From assembly GCA_017556585.1 (NCBI GenBank), contig JAFYMP010000086.1:1-64000 (forward strand): a stretch of DNA of 64,000 nt, given 5' to 3'. This document shows positions 1 to 9,860 of this stretch, piece by piece. How positions within the stretch are numbered: position 1 is the stretch's first letter; each line of letters opens with the position of its first letter. The notes under the pieces are model-generated. The model saw nothing but the letters and a program-made list of their open reading frames with translations. It searched no databases and was not told where the DNA came from. Position numbers and translations under genes: made by a program. Origin of the DNA: Bacteroidaceae bacterium (lineage in GTDB: Bacteria; Bacteroidota; Bacteroidia; Bacteroidales; Bacteroidaceae).

Positions 1-550
1 AACTTTCATTATTTCCTGCTGTTTTGAATAGTTCTGCTGCTCTTAAATTAGCATCTATACATTTTTCAAATTCATATAGTTGGTTATATATAGTGCCCTG
101 TGAAACATAAATACGTGCTTTGGTTAGTATATCATTACTCTTTTCCCCCTTTTCCAAAGCATTCAGGTAGTACTCCATAGCCTGAGCTTCGTCCCCACGG
201 TTGTAGTAAATTCTGCCCTGATAGTAGAGTGTTTTAAGTTTATCTGTAGGGGTTCCCTTTTTGCCGTAATATGCTATGGCGGGTTGTATTATTTCTATAT
301 CTGTTGTATCTATATAGTTTTTGTCTAATGCTATAGAGTAGAGCAGTGAATATTTGGCACGCGTTCTTCTACCTGACAGGTTATCTGTATCTATCTGCTG
401 TAGGGTGGTTAACGCCTCTTGCGGGTTCTCTTCTATCTGTGATTCTACTTGTAATAATGTGTTGTAGTAATCTGCGCGTTTGTTGCAAGAGATCAAACAA
501 ACTATAGCGAAACAGTACAGAGCGTATTTTTTTAACGTATTTATTCTCAT
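1..550 (-). CDS. TPR-repeat lipoprotein, 5' part only (gene runs off the window)
   Basis: The minus strand is open from an ATG at 550 to the window edge, about 183 codons. The N-terminus is a lipoprotein signal: MRINTLKK, a hydrophobic stretch, then the lipobox LISC (Cys about residue 23). The mature part is helical with tetratricopeptide-like repeats (for example around EALTTLQQID, LKTLYYQGRIYYNRGDEAQAM and TKARIYVSQGTIYNQLYEF). Bacteroidota encode many such TPR lipoproteins, often with a transmembrane segment and a C-terminal DNA-binding or coiled-coil region, but that end lies outside the window, so no specific role can be given. It is divergent from the radical SAM gene. Confidence 0.8.
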   Translation of the reverse strand, partial: MRINTLKKYALYCFAIVCLISCNKRADYYNTLLQVESQIEENPQEALTTLQQIDTDNLSGRRTRAKYSLLYSIALDKNYIDTTDIEIIQPAIAYYGKKGTPTDKLKTLYYQGRIYYNRGDEAQAMEYYLNALEKGEKSNDILTKARIYVSQGTIYNQLYEFEKCIDANLRAAELFKTAGNNES

Positions 551-624
551 ATTTAAATGTATTATAAATATTATTTGTACAAAAATAGATAAAAGTAGTA
601 AATATATTCAATGCACAGTCTCTA

Positions 625-642
625 TATTTTTGTTAACTTCGC
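625..642 (+). promoter_or_regulatory. Putative Bacteroidota -7 promoter elements for the radical SAM gene
   Basis: Two overlapping candidates fit the TAnnTTTG pattern: TATTTTTG at 625-632 and TAACTTCGC at 634-642, just upstream of the ATG at 650. No clear -33 TTTG is visible. Their position makes the longer reading frame starting at 611 unlikely. Confidence 0.4.
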
Positions 643-649
643 AGATGTT

Positions 650-1426
650 ATGGGAACAGTGTTGTTTGAATCGCCGGTATTTGGACCGGTACAGAGTAGG
701 CGTTTGGGGGTATCGCTTGGCATAAATCTTATGCCTGCCGATGCCAAGATATGTACGTTTGACTGTATTTATTGTGAATGTGGCAGGAATGCGGAGAGAC
801 GTTCGGCGTCTAAAAGACCTACTCGTGCAGACGTGAAGTGCGCATTGGAACTTACTCTCCAAAAGATGCAGGCAGATGGCATGGTTCCAAATGTTATTAC
901 CTTTGCCGGCAACGGTGAACCTACTGCGCATCCGCATTTTGCAGCTATAATTGATGATACCATAGAACTGCGAAACCGCTATTTTCCGGAAGCAAAGATA
1001 TCTGTACTGAGTAACGGAACAAGACTTGACAACCAGGAAGTTTTTAATGCGTTGCTGAAAGTTGACAACAACATACAGAAACTGGATACTGTAAATACAG
1101 ATTACATAAATATGGTTGATGCCCCTGTTGGACGATATAATCTTGAAAAGGTGATAGAGAATTTGATCCGTTTTAAGGGAAAAGTAATTATACAAACCAT
1201 GTTCATGAAGGGAACATATAACGGTATTGATGTGGACAACACTTCTCAGGATTTTGTTGCACCATGGCTGGATGTTATTGAGAAGATAGCTCCGGAAAAG
1301 GTGATGATATACACTATAGACCGCGAAACACCGGTATCCACCCTGGAAAAAGCACCAAAAGAGACTTTAGACAGAATAGTAACGCTTCTTGAAGAGAGAG
1401 GCATAGCCGCATCGGCTTCTTATTGA
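650..1426 (+). CDS. Radical SAM protein (COG0731-type Fe-S oxidoreductase)
   Basis: This 258-residue protein has a radical SAM cluster motif C35-x3-C39-x2-C42 (CTFDCIYC) after the family-typical opening FGPVQSRRLGVSLGINLMP. The GNGEPTAHP segment matches the SAM-binding GGE-like motif. This is a compact radical SAM enzyme of the COG0731 group; its substrate is not known to me. I chose ATG 650 over ATG 611 because homologous sequence begins near FESPVFGPV and promoter-like elements lie between the two. The PBP4 gene begins 12 bp after its stop, so the two are probably co-transcribed. Confidence 0.85.
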   Translation: MGTVLFESPVFGPVQSRRLGVSLGINLMPADAKICTFDCIYCECGRNAERRSASKRPTRADVKCALELTLQKMQADGMVPNVITFAGNGEPTAHPHFAAIIDDTIELRNRYFPEAKISVLSNGTRLDNQEVFNALLKVDNNIQKLDTVNTDYINMVDAPVGRYNLEKVIENLIRFKGKVIIQTMFMKGTYNGIDVDNTSQDFVAPWLDVIEKIAPEKVMIYTIDRETPVSTLEKAPKETLDRIVTLLEERGIAASASY

Positions 1427-1438
1427 TTTAACAACAAA

Positions 1439-2845
1439 ATGAAACTAACCAAACTATTTACTACACTAACTGTTTTGTTCTTTTGCGGTACGGTTTTTGC
1501 TGCAAAAAACAGGGCTATAAGCAACAAAATTGACAGTATTATTATCAATCAGTTACCGGCAGGAACCGATGTTGCTGTAATGGTTTACGATTTAACTAAC
1601 GACACCTGTGTGTATGCCTATAGAGATGGAGTGCTTTCGCGTCCGGCATCTGTAATGAAGCTCATAACATCTACCGCAGCACTCTCCTGTTTGGGGGCAG
1701 ATTATTGTTTTGAAACATCTATAAGAACTACAGGTACAATAAGTGCAGACAGCGTTTTAACGGGCGATGTCTATGTAGTGGGCGATCTGGATCCGCTTTT
1801 TATGGAGCAGGATATGAAACGTATGATAGCCGATATGAAGGCTAAAGGTATAAACAGAATTAACGGAACTGTGTATGCCGATATATCTCTTATGGATTCT
1901 GTCTATTGGGGGTCCGGTTGGAGTTGGGACGATACTCCGTCCAGCTTTCAGCCCTATATCTCACCTTTGATGGTGCATGGTGGGTATGTAGGTGTATCGG
2001 TCAGCCCAACCCGTACAGGTCAGCCGCCAAAGGTTAATATTTATCCGCAGAACAGTTTCGTAAAGATAGAGAATACCGCCATAACAGGCGATAACAGATT
2101 AGGTCCTTTAACTATACGCCGAGACTGGCTTCATAATGACAATACTATAATTGTTTCCGGTAACAGTGTAAAGTCTCAGGCTACCGATTTAAGTATAGTG
2201 GGTTCTGCAGATTTCTTCTTTTCGCTGTTTCAGGAATATCTGGCTGCAGCAGGTATTAGGGCTACAAATTTTGGTTGGGGTGAATGTCCCGGCGGTACTG
2301 ATTTGCTTGCCAAGAAAACTCGTCCGCTAACTGAAGTTCTGACAGAAGCTTTAAAGGAGAGCGACAATCTTTGTGCAGAGGCTATGTTTCTTCATTTAGG
2401 CAAATTAGGGGTGCGTAAGGGGGTTACTTTTAAAGATGCCATTAAATATGAAGAGAACTTTCTGAAACGTTTGTTGGGTGTAAACAAAGTGAATTGTAAT
2501 ATAGCCGATGGTTGCGGACTTTCTATGTATGACTACGTATCTCCATCTATAATAGTAGAGATGCTTTCGCATATCTACAATGATGAAAAACTGTACAATA
2601 TTATGTACAAAGCTCTGCCTATATCCGGAGTAGATGGAACACTCAGGGGTAGAATGGGTAGCAAAAACACCATAAGAAAGATTCACGCAAAGACCGGAAC
2701 CGTAACAGGATCTTGTACGCTGGCAGGTTATGCAAAAGGTGTTGATGGACGTGATTTTGCTTTTTGCATAATGAATGAAGGTGCTATATCAATGTCGCCT
2801 TCCAGAAGGGTGCAGGATGCTATCTGTACTGTTCTATGCGAATAA
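1439..2845 (+). CDS. dacB: D-alanyl-D-alanine carboxypeptidase/endopeptidase, PBP4 type (peptidase S13)
   Basis: A periplasmic penicillin-binding protein of 468 residues that trims or cleaves peptidoglycan cross-links. A signal peptide covers about residues 1-21 (MKLTKLF...VFA). The three active-site motifs are present and correctly ordered: S71-V-M-K74 (nucleophile Ser), S308-D-N310 and K418-T-G420. The length and the large insert between SxxK and SxN fit the S13/PBP4 family. It follows the radical SAM gene by 12 bp. Its stop codon directly abuts the stop of the convergent deacetylase gene (no spacer). Family assignment is firm; the preference for carboxypeptidase or endopeptidase activity cannot be read from sequence. 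Confidence 0.95.
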   Translation: MKLTKLFTTLTVLFFCGTVFAAKNRAISNKIDSIIINQLPAGTDVAVMVYDLTNDTCVYAYRDGVLSRPASVMKLITSTAALSCLGADYCFETSIRTTGTISADSVLTGDVYVVGDLDPLFMEQDMKRMIADMKAKGINRINGTVYADISLMDSVYWGSGWSWDDTPSSFQPYISPLMVHGGYVGVSVSPTRTGQPPKVNIYPQNSFVKIENTAITGDNRLGPLTIRRDWLHNDNTIIVSGNSVKSQATDLSIVGSADFFFSLFQEYLAAAGIRATNFGWGECPGGTDLLAKKTRPLTEVLTEALKESDNLCAEAMFLHLGKLGVRKGVTFKDAIKYEENFLKRLLGVNKVNCNIADGCGLSMYDYVSPSIIVEMLSHIYNDEKLYNIMYKALPISGVDGTLRGRMGSKNTIRKIHAKTGTVTGSCTLAGYAKGVDGRDFAFCIMNEGAISMSPSRRVQDAICTVLCE

Positions 2846-3454
2846 TCAGAGCGTTTTGAATGAATATCCCTGCTCTGTAAGCCACTCTATGGATTTGGGT
2901 AGGGCAAACTTTAGTCTGGTTACACTGCGTAGTGAATCGTGGAACACAATGATGGAACCGTTGCGGGTATATTTTTTTACATTTCTGAATACTCTGTTTC
3001 CATTTAGTTTACTGCTGTAATCTCTGGTTACTACATCGTAAAAGACTATTTCGTATTCAGGTCTCATATTTCTGTAAACCCAACGACGCATTATGCCATG
3101 GGGTGGTCTGAACAGATTTGTAGTAAAATATCTGTCGCATTTTTTTATGTTTTCCACGTAGTCGTGCGGGCGCATCTGTATGCCACGTACGTGGTTGAAG
3201 GTGTGGTTGCCTATTCTGTGCCCGCGTTCAATTATATCTTTTAGCAGGTGCGGATATTTCTTTACATTGTCGCCTACTACAAAGAATGTGGCTTTTATAC
3301 CATATTTATCAAGGGTGTCCAGTACCCAGGGAGTAACTTCCGGTATAGGACCGTCGTCGAAAGTAAGATAAACCGAATGCTCCTCCGGATTTTTCCGGAA
3401 GAGCGCTTTCGGGTATATCTTATCCAAGATAAATGTTGGTTGTTCAATCAGCAT
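2846..3454 (-). CDS. Polysaccharide deacetylase (NodB/CE4 family)
   Basis: A 202-residue, single-domain NodB-fold enzyme. The metal-binding triad is visible as TFDDGP (D33, D34) and H84-x3-H88 (NHTFNH), followed by FRPPHG (R116-G120) and the late catalytic His in FHDS (H172). Family members remove N- or O-acetyl groups from peptidoglycan or other polysaccharides; the substrate here is unknown. There is no signal peptide, so it appears cytoplasmic unless exported another way. The start ATG overlaps the stop of the upstream DUF2723 gene by one base (TAATG), suggesting translational coupling. It is the last gene of the minus-strand operon that begins at 9657. Confidence 0.9.
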   Translation of the reverse strand: MLIEQPTFILDKIYPKALFRKNPEEHSVYLTFDDGPIPEVTPWVLDTLDKYGIKATFFVVGDNVKKYPHLLKDIIERGHRIGNHTFNHVRGIQMRPHDYVENIKKCDRYFTTNLFRPPHGIMRRWVYRNMRPEYEIVFYDVVTRDYSSKLNGNRVFRNVKKYTRNGSIIVFHDSLRSVTRLKFALPKSIEWLTEQGYSFKTL

Positions 3455-6400
3455 TATTTTCTGGGCTTAACTAACTGTTTTACGGTTACATTCAATCTGC
3501 TTTCAAAAGCTTTGACCATGTTTTCATATACTTGTGCAGTAGAAACAAAGGTCTCTTCGTCAAGAGTTCTGGCCAATGTAGGAAGAACGTAGTCTGCTAA
3601 CATTGTTGCCTCTTCTGCAAACAGCATTGCGCACGATGCAAGATCGGTGTTGTTCAAACTGAGGTACCAGTTTAGTCTGGATAGATAGTCTGTAGCTATA
3701 GGAAGCAGAATCTCTGTTGCCTTCTTTTCGTCTTCAAGCATATAGTACATCTTTGCCATTTCTGTAGAATAGCAGATAATGTCATGTGGCAATGTGCTTG
3801 CCGGCATCTCTTTCTCTATCTTGTCTAAAACAACTTTTGCTCTGTTGTAATCGTTTTGCTTGATAAATTCACCTGCCAACTGAACGTATATTCTACGATG
3901 TGAATAACACATTCTGCGTATAGTTTCATCCAGATAGAGGTTGTCTGCATCTAAACCGCCAAAATTGAAGGTCATAAGGTTCTTATACATCTTTTCTGTA
4001 TCTACTACAGTGCCTTCTCCATCTCTTGCGTTATAACCTAACTTCTTGTAGTTGAATGGAGTGATTCTGTATGCAAGTCCTTCCTGTATAAAGTGACCAC
4101 CTAAATTCAGATACATTTCTGATGGAACAGTTACAGACATATACAATGGTCTCTCCCAGTTACAACCTGCTATCAGGCTTAACATCATTATTTCGTTCTT
4201 CATAAGAACGTTCTTATTCGCTAACGAAATATACATTCTGTCAGGCATTAGTGCTTTTGTCTCTTCGTCGGTAGCACCTCTGTATTCATAAGGAATAAAC
4301 ATACCTGAACGCAGAATAGCATCTTTATCCAATTCAAACCAGATAGTGTCTGTAGGAACCATGTGATACTCTTTAATCCAATAGTTCAATACATTGTTAA
4401 GTTCAAATGAATTGATTACACGCTCTCTTTCTGCCTCTGTTTTAGCATTCTTAAGCAATACCTGTTTGTTTTCCGGACGAACATAAACGTAGTCGTTTGT
4501 ACCGGTCTGGTAGTCTTTACGTTCAAACGATATAGGCAGTGCAGGCGATTCGTATGCAGGACGTTTCATCTGGTCTATATACCAATCGGTCTGCAGATAT
4601 GAGAGGTTACATACACGTGTATCGGTACGGAATCCCTCTGTATCTAAGTTGTACCACAATGGGAATGTATCGTTATCACCATGAGTAAAGATAATAGGAT
4701 TACCCTCTTCCGGCAGAGTCTTAAGATAGTTCTGTCCAAAATCACGGCAGGTATAACGTCCGCTGCGATCGTGGTCGTCCCAAGTCTGTCCTACCATCTG
4801 AATAGGAACTAACAGTGTTACTGCAAATGCCAGTATAGGAGCTGCTTTTTCGCCCAAAACCTTGCGTAGCATCTCAGATATAGCTGCTGTACCCATACCT
4901 ATCCATATAGCAAAGGCATAGAATGAACCTGCGTATGCATAGTCACGTTCACGAGGCTGCAAAGGTGTCTGGTTCAGATAAACCACAATAGCCAAACCTG
5001 TCATAAAGAACAACGAGAATACCACCCAGAACTGTTGTGTTCCCTTTTTGCCTTTACCTAACTGCCAGCAAAGTCCTATTATACCTAATATAAGTGGCAA
5101 GCCGTAGAATACGTTTCTGCCCTTTCCTTTATAGGCTTCAGGCAATATACGTTGGTCGCCGCCTACCAGTTTGTTGTCTATGAAATTGATACCGGTTATC
5201 CAGTTACCGTTTTCTATCTCTCCGTGTCCCTGTATGTCGTTCTGACGTCCTACAAAGTTCCACATAAAGTAACGCCAATACATGAATCCTACCTGATATC
5301 TGAAGAAGAACTTCAGATTTTCCAGCTGAGTAGGAACGGTTACTGTTACCATCCGTCCACAGTCGTCGTAAGGAACTTTCTTTCCCTTTATTCCGCCTAC
5401 CCAATGGTTGTATTCGCCTATATGTCTGCTTTCAGAACTATACATTCTGGGGAATACCATATTCTGAGCATAGATGTATGAACGTTTTTCGTCCATTACA
5501 TAGTAGCTGTCTTTTTCGTTTTCGCTGGTCTTCTCTTTACGACCGTAAGATTTACCGGTTACGTCGTACTTAGGATAACAAGCTTCATCTCTAACATCGT
5601 ATGCCACTTTTGATGAATAGGCCTGTCCGTATAACAGTGGTCTGTCTCCATACTGTTCACGTGCCAGATATTCGCCCAGTGAGAAGATGTCTTCCGGAGA
5701 ATCCTGATCCATAGGTGGATTGGCAGTGGAACGGATTACTATTACTGCGTACGATGAATAACCTATAGTGATGGTCATAATGCAGAGCATCAATGTGTTC
5801 ATTAACCATTGTGATGGTTTGAATTTTTCCGGGATAATGTTACTGAACAGATAGAATGCTATTATGCCAAGTAACAGGATACCCATTATAACACCCGATG
5901 CTTTATGTCCTATAAAAGGCATACCTGTTAATGCTATAGTTAGCAGGAACGATGTGTTTATAGCCCATTCGCGTGTGCCTTTTTGTGTTTCATACACGCT
6001 CCATAGCAAAGCAGCAATGAAAAGTATGATATAGACTATAAGTCCGCTGTTGAATGAGAATCCCATTCCGTTTACAAAGAGCAGTTCAAACCATCCGCCT
6101 ACCTTAACAATACCCGGAACAATGCCGTAGAGTATAGCTGCAATAATAAGTGCCGATACACCTACTGCTACCAGACTGCCCCAAACGGTTGGTTTTTCTG
6201 ATGTCTTGAAGTAGTAAACCAATACTATGGCTACTATACAAAGCAGGTTCAACAGGTGAACACCTACTGACACACCAATAAGATATGCTATAAGTACTAA
6301 CCAACGTGTACTATGTGGCTGGTCGTAGTTCTCTTCCCATTTTAATATGAGCCAGAATGTTACTGCAGTACAGAGTGAAGAGTAGGCATAAACTTCGCCC

Positions 6401-6822
6401 TCTACAGCGCTGTACCAGAATGTATCACTCCATGTGTATGCCAATGCTCCCACAATACCGGAACCCAATATAGTTATGGTTTGCCATAGGGTAGGGTCTT
6501 CTTTACCTGCTATCAGCTTTTTGGTAAGATGTGTTATACTCCAGAACAGAAATAGTATGCAGGCTGCACTAAGCAGAGCCGACATAATGTTTACCATCAT
6601 GGCCACTTTTGACGGATCGTCAACAAACTGTGAAAACAGGTTTGCAGTAAGCATAAAGATAGGTGCTCCAGGTGGGTGTCCTACCTCCATCTTATAACCT
6701 GTAGTAATGAATTCCGGGCAGTCCCAGAAGCTTGCGGTTGGCTCTATGGTCAGGCAGTATGTTACTGCTGCCACTACAAAAATCAGCCAACCAAAGATGG
6801 TGTTCAATCTTTTGTAACTCAT
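3454..6822 (-). CDS. DUF2723 (TMEM260-like) multi-pass membrane protein, candidate protein O-mannosyltransferase
   Basis: This large 1122-residue protein has an N-terminal half of many hydrophobic segments and a long soluble C-terminal half that ends in helical, TPR-like sequence. The N-terminus carries the DUF2723 signature: YCLTIEPTASFWDCPEF, then VGHPPGAP, the acidic first-loop arrangement typical of GT-C glycosyltransferases. The eukaryotic relative TMEM260 is reported as a protein O-mannosyltransferase, so a transfer of sugar from a lipid carrier to exported protein or glycan is a reasonable inference, not shown here. It lies 18 bp after purD and overlaps the deacetylase gene by one base. 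Confidence 0.85.
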   Translation of the reverse strand: MSYKRLNTIFGWLIFVVAAVTYCLTIEPTASFWDCPEFITTGYKMEVGHPPGAPIFMLTANLFSQFVDDPSKVAMMVNIMSALLSAACILFLFWSITHLTKKLIAGKEDPTLWQTITILGSGIVGALAYTWSDTFWYSAVEGEVYAYSSLCTAVTFWLILKWEENYDQPHSTRWLVLIAYLIGVSVGVHLLNLLCIVAIVLVYYFKTSEKPTVWGSLVAVGVSALIIAAILYGIVPGIVKVGGWFELLFVNGMGFSFNSGLIVYIILFIAALLWSVYETQKGTREWAINTSFLLTIALTGMPFIGHKASGVIMGILLLGIIAFYLFSNIIPEKFKPSQWLMNTLMLCIMTITIGYSSYAVIVIRSTANPPMDQDSPEDIFSLGEYLAREQYGDRPLLYGQAYSSKVAYDVRDEACYPKYDVTGKSYGRKEKTSENEKDSYYVMDEKRSYIYAQNMVFPRMYSSESRHIGEYNHWVGGIKGKKVPYDDCGRMVTVTVPTQLENLKFFFRYQVGFMYWRYFMWNFVGRQNDIQGHGEIENGNWITGINFIDNKLVGGDQRILPEAYKGKGRNVFYGLPLILGIIGLCWQLGKGKKGTQQFWVVFSLFFMTGLAIVVYLNQTPLQPRERDYAYAGSFYAFAIWIGMGTAAISEMLRKVLGEKAAPILAFAVTLLVPIQMVGQTWDDHDRSGRYTCRDFGQNYLKTLPEEGNPIIFTHGDNDTFPLWYNLDTEGFRTDTRVCNLSYLQTDWYIDQMKRPAYESPALPISFERKDYQTGTNDYVYVRPENKQVLLKNAKTEAERERVINSFELNNVLNYWIKEYHMVPTDTIWFELDKDAILRSGMFIPYEYRGATDEETKALMPDRMYISLANKNVLMKNEIMMLSLIAGCNWERPLYMSVTVPSEMYLNLGGHFIQEGLAYRITPFNYKKLGYNARDGEGTVVDTEKMYKNLMTFNFGGLDADNLYLDETIRRMCYSHRRIYVQLAGEFIKQNDYNRAKVVLDKIEKEMPASTLPHDIICYSTEMAKMYYMLEDEKKATEILLPIATDYLSRLNWYLSLNNTDLASCAMLFAEEATMLADYVLPTLARTLDEETFVSTAQVYENMVKAFESRLNVTVKQLVKPRK

Positions 6823-6840
6823 AGACTGATGTTGTTTCTA

Positions 6841-8112
6841 TTATAAATCTTGTCCTATATCGCTACGGAAATGTTTCTTTTCAAAGTTGATGGTTTCTGC
6901 TCCCTTAAATGATAGAGCCAGAGCCTCTTCTTTGTCTTTACCATACGAACTGATGGCAATTACGCGTCCGCCGGCTGTAACTACATCGCCATTTGCATTG
7001 AATGCTGTTCCTGCGTGGAATACAATGCTCTCTTTGATATCTTCAATACCTGAAATTACAAAGCCTTTGTCGTACTGTTGTGGATAGCCACCCGATACCA
7101 ACATTACACATACAGCAGCACGTTCGTCTATCTCCAAACTCTTTTCGTTCAGATTACCCTCTGCAACACCCTTGAACAATTCAACTATATCGCTCTTTAT
7201 TCTAAGCATAACGCTTTCTGTTTCAGGGTCGCCCATACGTACGTTGTATTCAATAACCTTAGGATTGCCATCTACGTTGATAAGACCAAAGAAGATGAAT
7301 CCTTTGTAATCCAATCCCTCTGCTGCAAGACCTTCTACTGTAGGACGTATAATTCTATCTTCTACCTTCTGCATCCACTCTTTTGTTGCAAATGGAACAG
7401 GCGATACTGAACCCATACCACCGGTATTCAAACCTGTATCGTGTTCGCCTACGCGCTTGTAGTCTTTTGCTTCAGGCAATATCTTATAGTTCTTTCCGTC
7501 TGTGAGCACAAATACAGAACACTCTATACCGCTCATAAACTCTTCTATTACCACTCTTGATGATGCACCGCCAAACATACCGCCAAGCATCTCTTTCAGC
7601 TCTTTGCGGGCCTCTTCTAATGTAGGCAGAATTAGTACACCTTTACCTGCACACAATCCGTCTGCTTTAAGAACATACGGGGCTTGCAGTGTTTCTAAAA
7701 ATGCCAAACCATCTTCTATGGTTTCCGGTGTGAATGTCTTGTAAGCAGCTGTAGGTATGTTGTGTCTCTGCATAAACTGTTTTGCAAAGTCTTTACTTCC
7801 CTCCATCTGAGCTGCATCTTTTGATGGACCTATAACAGGGATACTGCAAATCTCTGAATCGTTTTTGAAATAGTCGTAGATACCCTTTACCAGTGGATCT
7901 TCCGGTCCAACTACAACCATATCGACACCGTTTTCCAGTACGAATTTCTTAATTCCCTCAAAGTCGGTAGCTTTTAGGTCTATGTTTTCGCCTGCATTTA
8001 CTGTTCCTGCATTGCCCGGAGCAATGTACAATTTTGTCAACTGTGGGCTCTGTGCTATTTTCCACGCAAGTGCGTGTTCGCGTCCGCCGCTGCCAAGTAG
8101 TAATATCTTCAT
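6841..8112 (-). CDS. purD: Phosphoribosylamine-glycine ligase (GARS)
   Basis: A cytosolic ATP-grasp enzyme for the second step of de novo purine synthesis, joining phosphoribosylamine and glycine to give GAR. The 423-residue length is normal. Visible family segments are the N-terminal [30 protein letters not shown], the ATP-grasp segment [14 protein letters not shown], and the late metal/ATP region [12 protein letters not shown]. It starts 3 bp after the RNA methyltransferase stop and precedes DUF2723 by 18 bp, so the four genes look like one operon without a shared pathway. Confidence 0.97.
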   Translation of the reverse strand: MKILLLGSGGREHALAWKIAQSPQLTKLYIAPGNAGTVNAGENIDLKATDFEGIKKFVLENGVDMVVVGPEDPLVKGIYDYFKNDSEICSIPVIGPSKDAAQMEGSKDFAKQFMQRHNIPTAAYKTFTPETIEDGLAFLETLQAPYVLKADGLCAGKGVLILPTLEEARKELKEMLGGMFGGASSRVVIEEFMSGIECSVFVLTDGKNYKILPEAKDYKRVGEHDTGLNTGGMGSVSPVPFATKEWMQKVEDRIIRPTVEGLAAEGLDYKGFIFFGLINVDGNPKVIEYNVRMGDPETESVMLRIKSDIVELFKGVAEGNLNEKSLEIDERAAVCVMLVSGGYPQQYDKGFVISGIEDIKESIVFHAGTAFNANGDVVTAGGRVIAISSYGKDKEEALALSFKGAETINFEKKHFRSDIGQDL

Positions 8113-8115
8113 AAT

Positions 8116-9657
8116 TTATCTTCTATTATCTTTGTTTTTGTACTCTTTTTTAAATGGGGCTTTTCCTTTGTTATTTCCGAAAGCGCCTTTTGAACCTCCC
8201 TTTGAGAATGGTTTTCCCTCTTTTTTTGCACCATCTTTCTTAAATGGTCTGGCCGGTTTACCATCTTTGGCTCCCTCTTTTCTGAAAGGTTTTGCAGGTC
8301 TGCTGCCTCTTTCTGTATCTTTTTTGAATGGTCTTGCAGGTCTGCTACCTCTATCTGAATTTCTTTTGAAGGTTCTGGTTGGTTTTGTATCTTCTTGAAC
8401 TGTTTCGTTACCCTCTTGTAGCTGTTTTTTCTCTTCAAGTCTGGCTTTTTGTCTTAAAGTGGAACTTCTACGGGTAGGCAGGTTGCTCTTATCCAGATGT
8501 TCTCCCTCTTGACGGAACTTGTCATATTTACCGGCAAAGATTTCGTATTTGCGAACTTCGCAAGGGAGTGCTCCGTTGAATAGAGGTATTTTTGCAGATG
8601 GTTTTAGGCCTATCTTATCAAAACATTCATATTTGTAGCTTATAATCCAGGCTTCGCCACCCTGTAGAGCGTGTTTCAGTCTTTCGCCTATCATAGAGTA
8701 CAGCTCCAGCAGGTTATCTACGTTCAGACGCTCTCCGTATGGAGGGTTTGTAATTACTACTGTTCTCTCTTGTATAGGTTCAAAATCTTTAAAGTCGCGA
8801 ACGGTAAAATCTATTTCATCGGCCAAACCGGCAGCGCGTGCGTTGCGGCGTGCTACAGCTATGGCTTTTGGATCTTTATCGTATCCCTTTATCTTGAAAT
8901 TGAATGGGCGTTCTGCTGAATCGTCATTGTAAACAGATTCAAACATCTCTTTATCAAAGTCCTTCCACTTTTCAAAAGCATACTGGCTACGGAATAGTCC
9001 CGGCGCCATATTGTGGGCTATAAGTGCTGCTTCTATAGGAATAGTTCCGGAACCGCACATAGGGTCTATAAAATCTGACTGACCGTCCCAACCGGAAAGC
9101 AGAATCATACCTGCGGCAAGGATTTCGTTCAGTGGAGCTTCCATAGCCTCCTGTCTGTAACCACGTTTGTGTAGCGATTCACCCGAACTGTCAAGTGAAA
9201 GTGAACAGTGGTCGTGCGATATGTGTATGTGGAAAGTTAAATCGGGGTTTGCCACGCTTACATTAGGGCGTTTGCCATATTTTTCGCGGAAATAGTCTGC
9301 AATGGCATCTTTTACCCTGTATGCTACGAATTTAGAATGTTTAAAGTCCTCACTATAAACTACTGCATCTACTGCAAAACTGTTTGTAAGTGACATAAAC
9401 TCTTCCCAATTTACCTTTTTGCAGATGTCATAAACTTCGTCGGCCGAATCGGCTTTGAAATGCAAAAACGGTTTAAGAATACGGATTGCTGTCCGTAAAT
9501 GGAAATTGGCCTTGTAAAGCAATAGCTTATCGCCTCTGAATGAGACCATTCTGTTACCTATTGCCACGTCGTTGGCACCTAACTCAATTAGCTCTTTTGC
9601 CAAAATCTCTTCCAACCCTTGAAAGGTTTTGGCTATCATTTCAAATTCTGTCATCAC
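8116..9657 (-). CDS. THUMP-domain class I RNA methyltransferase (RlmL/RlmK N-terminal type) with a basic repeat tail
   Basis: The protein has 513 residues. An N-terminal THUMP RNA-binding region is followed by a Rossmann methyltransferase domain containing FIDPMCGSGTIPIEAAL (SAM site) and ITNPPYGERL (the NPPY catalytic motif for base N-methylation), which together point to 23S rRNA guanine-N2 methylation like RlmL. From about residue 405 it continues into a disordered Arg/Lys-rich tail with repeats of the form RPA[RK]PF[KR]K. It is the first gene of the operon with purD. A possible -7 element (TTCCTTTGC, minus strand 9694-9686) lies about 30 bp upstream. The exact target base is not provable here. 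Confidence 0.88.
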   Translation of the reverse strand: MMTEFEMIAKTFQGLEEILAKELIELGANDVAIGNRMVSFRGDKLLLYKANFHLRTAIRILKPFLHFKADSADEVYDICKKVNWEEFMSLTNSFAVDAVVYSEDFKHSKFVAYRVKDAIADYFREKYGKRPNVSVANPDLTFHIHISHDHCSLSLDSSGESLHKRGYRQEAMEAPLNEILAAGMILLSGWDGQSDFIDPMCGSGTIPIEAALIAHNMAPGLFRSQYAFEKWKDFDKEMFESVYNDDSAERPFNFKIKGYDKDPKAIAVARRNARAAGLADEIDFTVRDFKDFEPIQERTVVITNPPYGERLNVDNLLELYSMIGERLKHALQGGEAWIISYKYECFDKIGLKPSAKIPLFNGALPCEVRKYEIFAGKYDKFRQEGEHLDKSNLPTRRSSTLRQKARLEEKKQLQEGNETVQEDTKPTRTFKRNSDRGSRPARPFKKDTERGSRPAKPFRKEGAKDGKPARPFKKDGAKKEGKPFSKGGSKGAFGNNKGKAPFKKEYKNKDNRR

Positions 9658-9805
9658 GTAAGATGATTTGTAACTGTTTCAAACTGCAAAGGAACAAAAA
9701 AAAGAGGGTTAAACCTCACTATTATTATTAATAATTATAAATAATAGCTCATTTATAATGAATTGGCTCGATTTAATAAAAATAGTGGTATTAAAATAAG
9801 TTTTT

Positions 9806-9838
9806 TTTGCCGTTTATACTAAACTCTTGTATCTTCGC
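9806..9838 (+). promoter_or_regulatory. Bacteroidota promoter for the lytic transglycosylase gene
   Basis: The -33 TTTG is at 9806-9809 and the -7 TATCTTCGC at 9830-9838, with a 20-bp spacer. The longest reading frame starts at 9807 inside this promoter, so translation must begin downstream at 9861. Confidence 0.7.
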
Positions 9839-9860
9839 AGTCCGAAAAAAAATACCAAAT

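Noticed and set aside
611..649. Thirteen-residue N-terminal extension of the radical SAM protein
   Set aside because: It overlaps -7-like promoter elements and is not part of the family's usual N-terminus.
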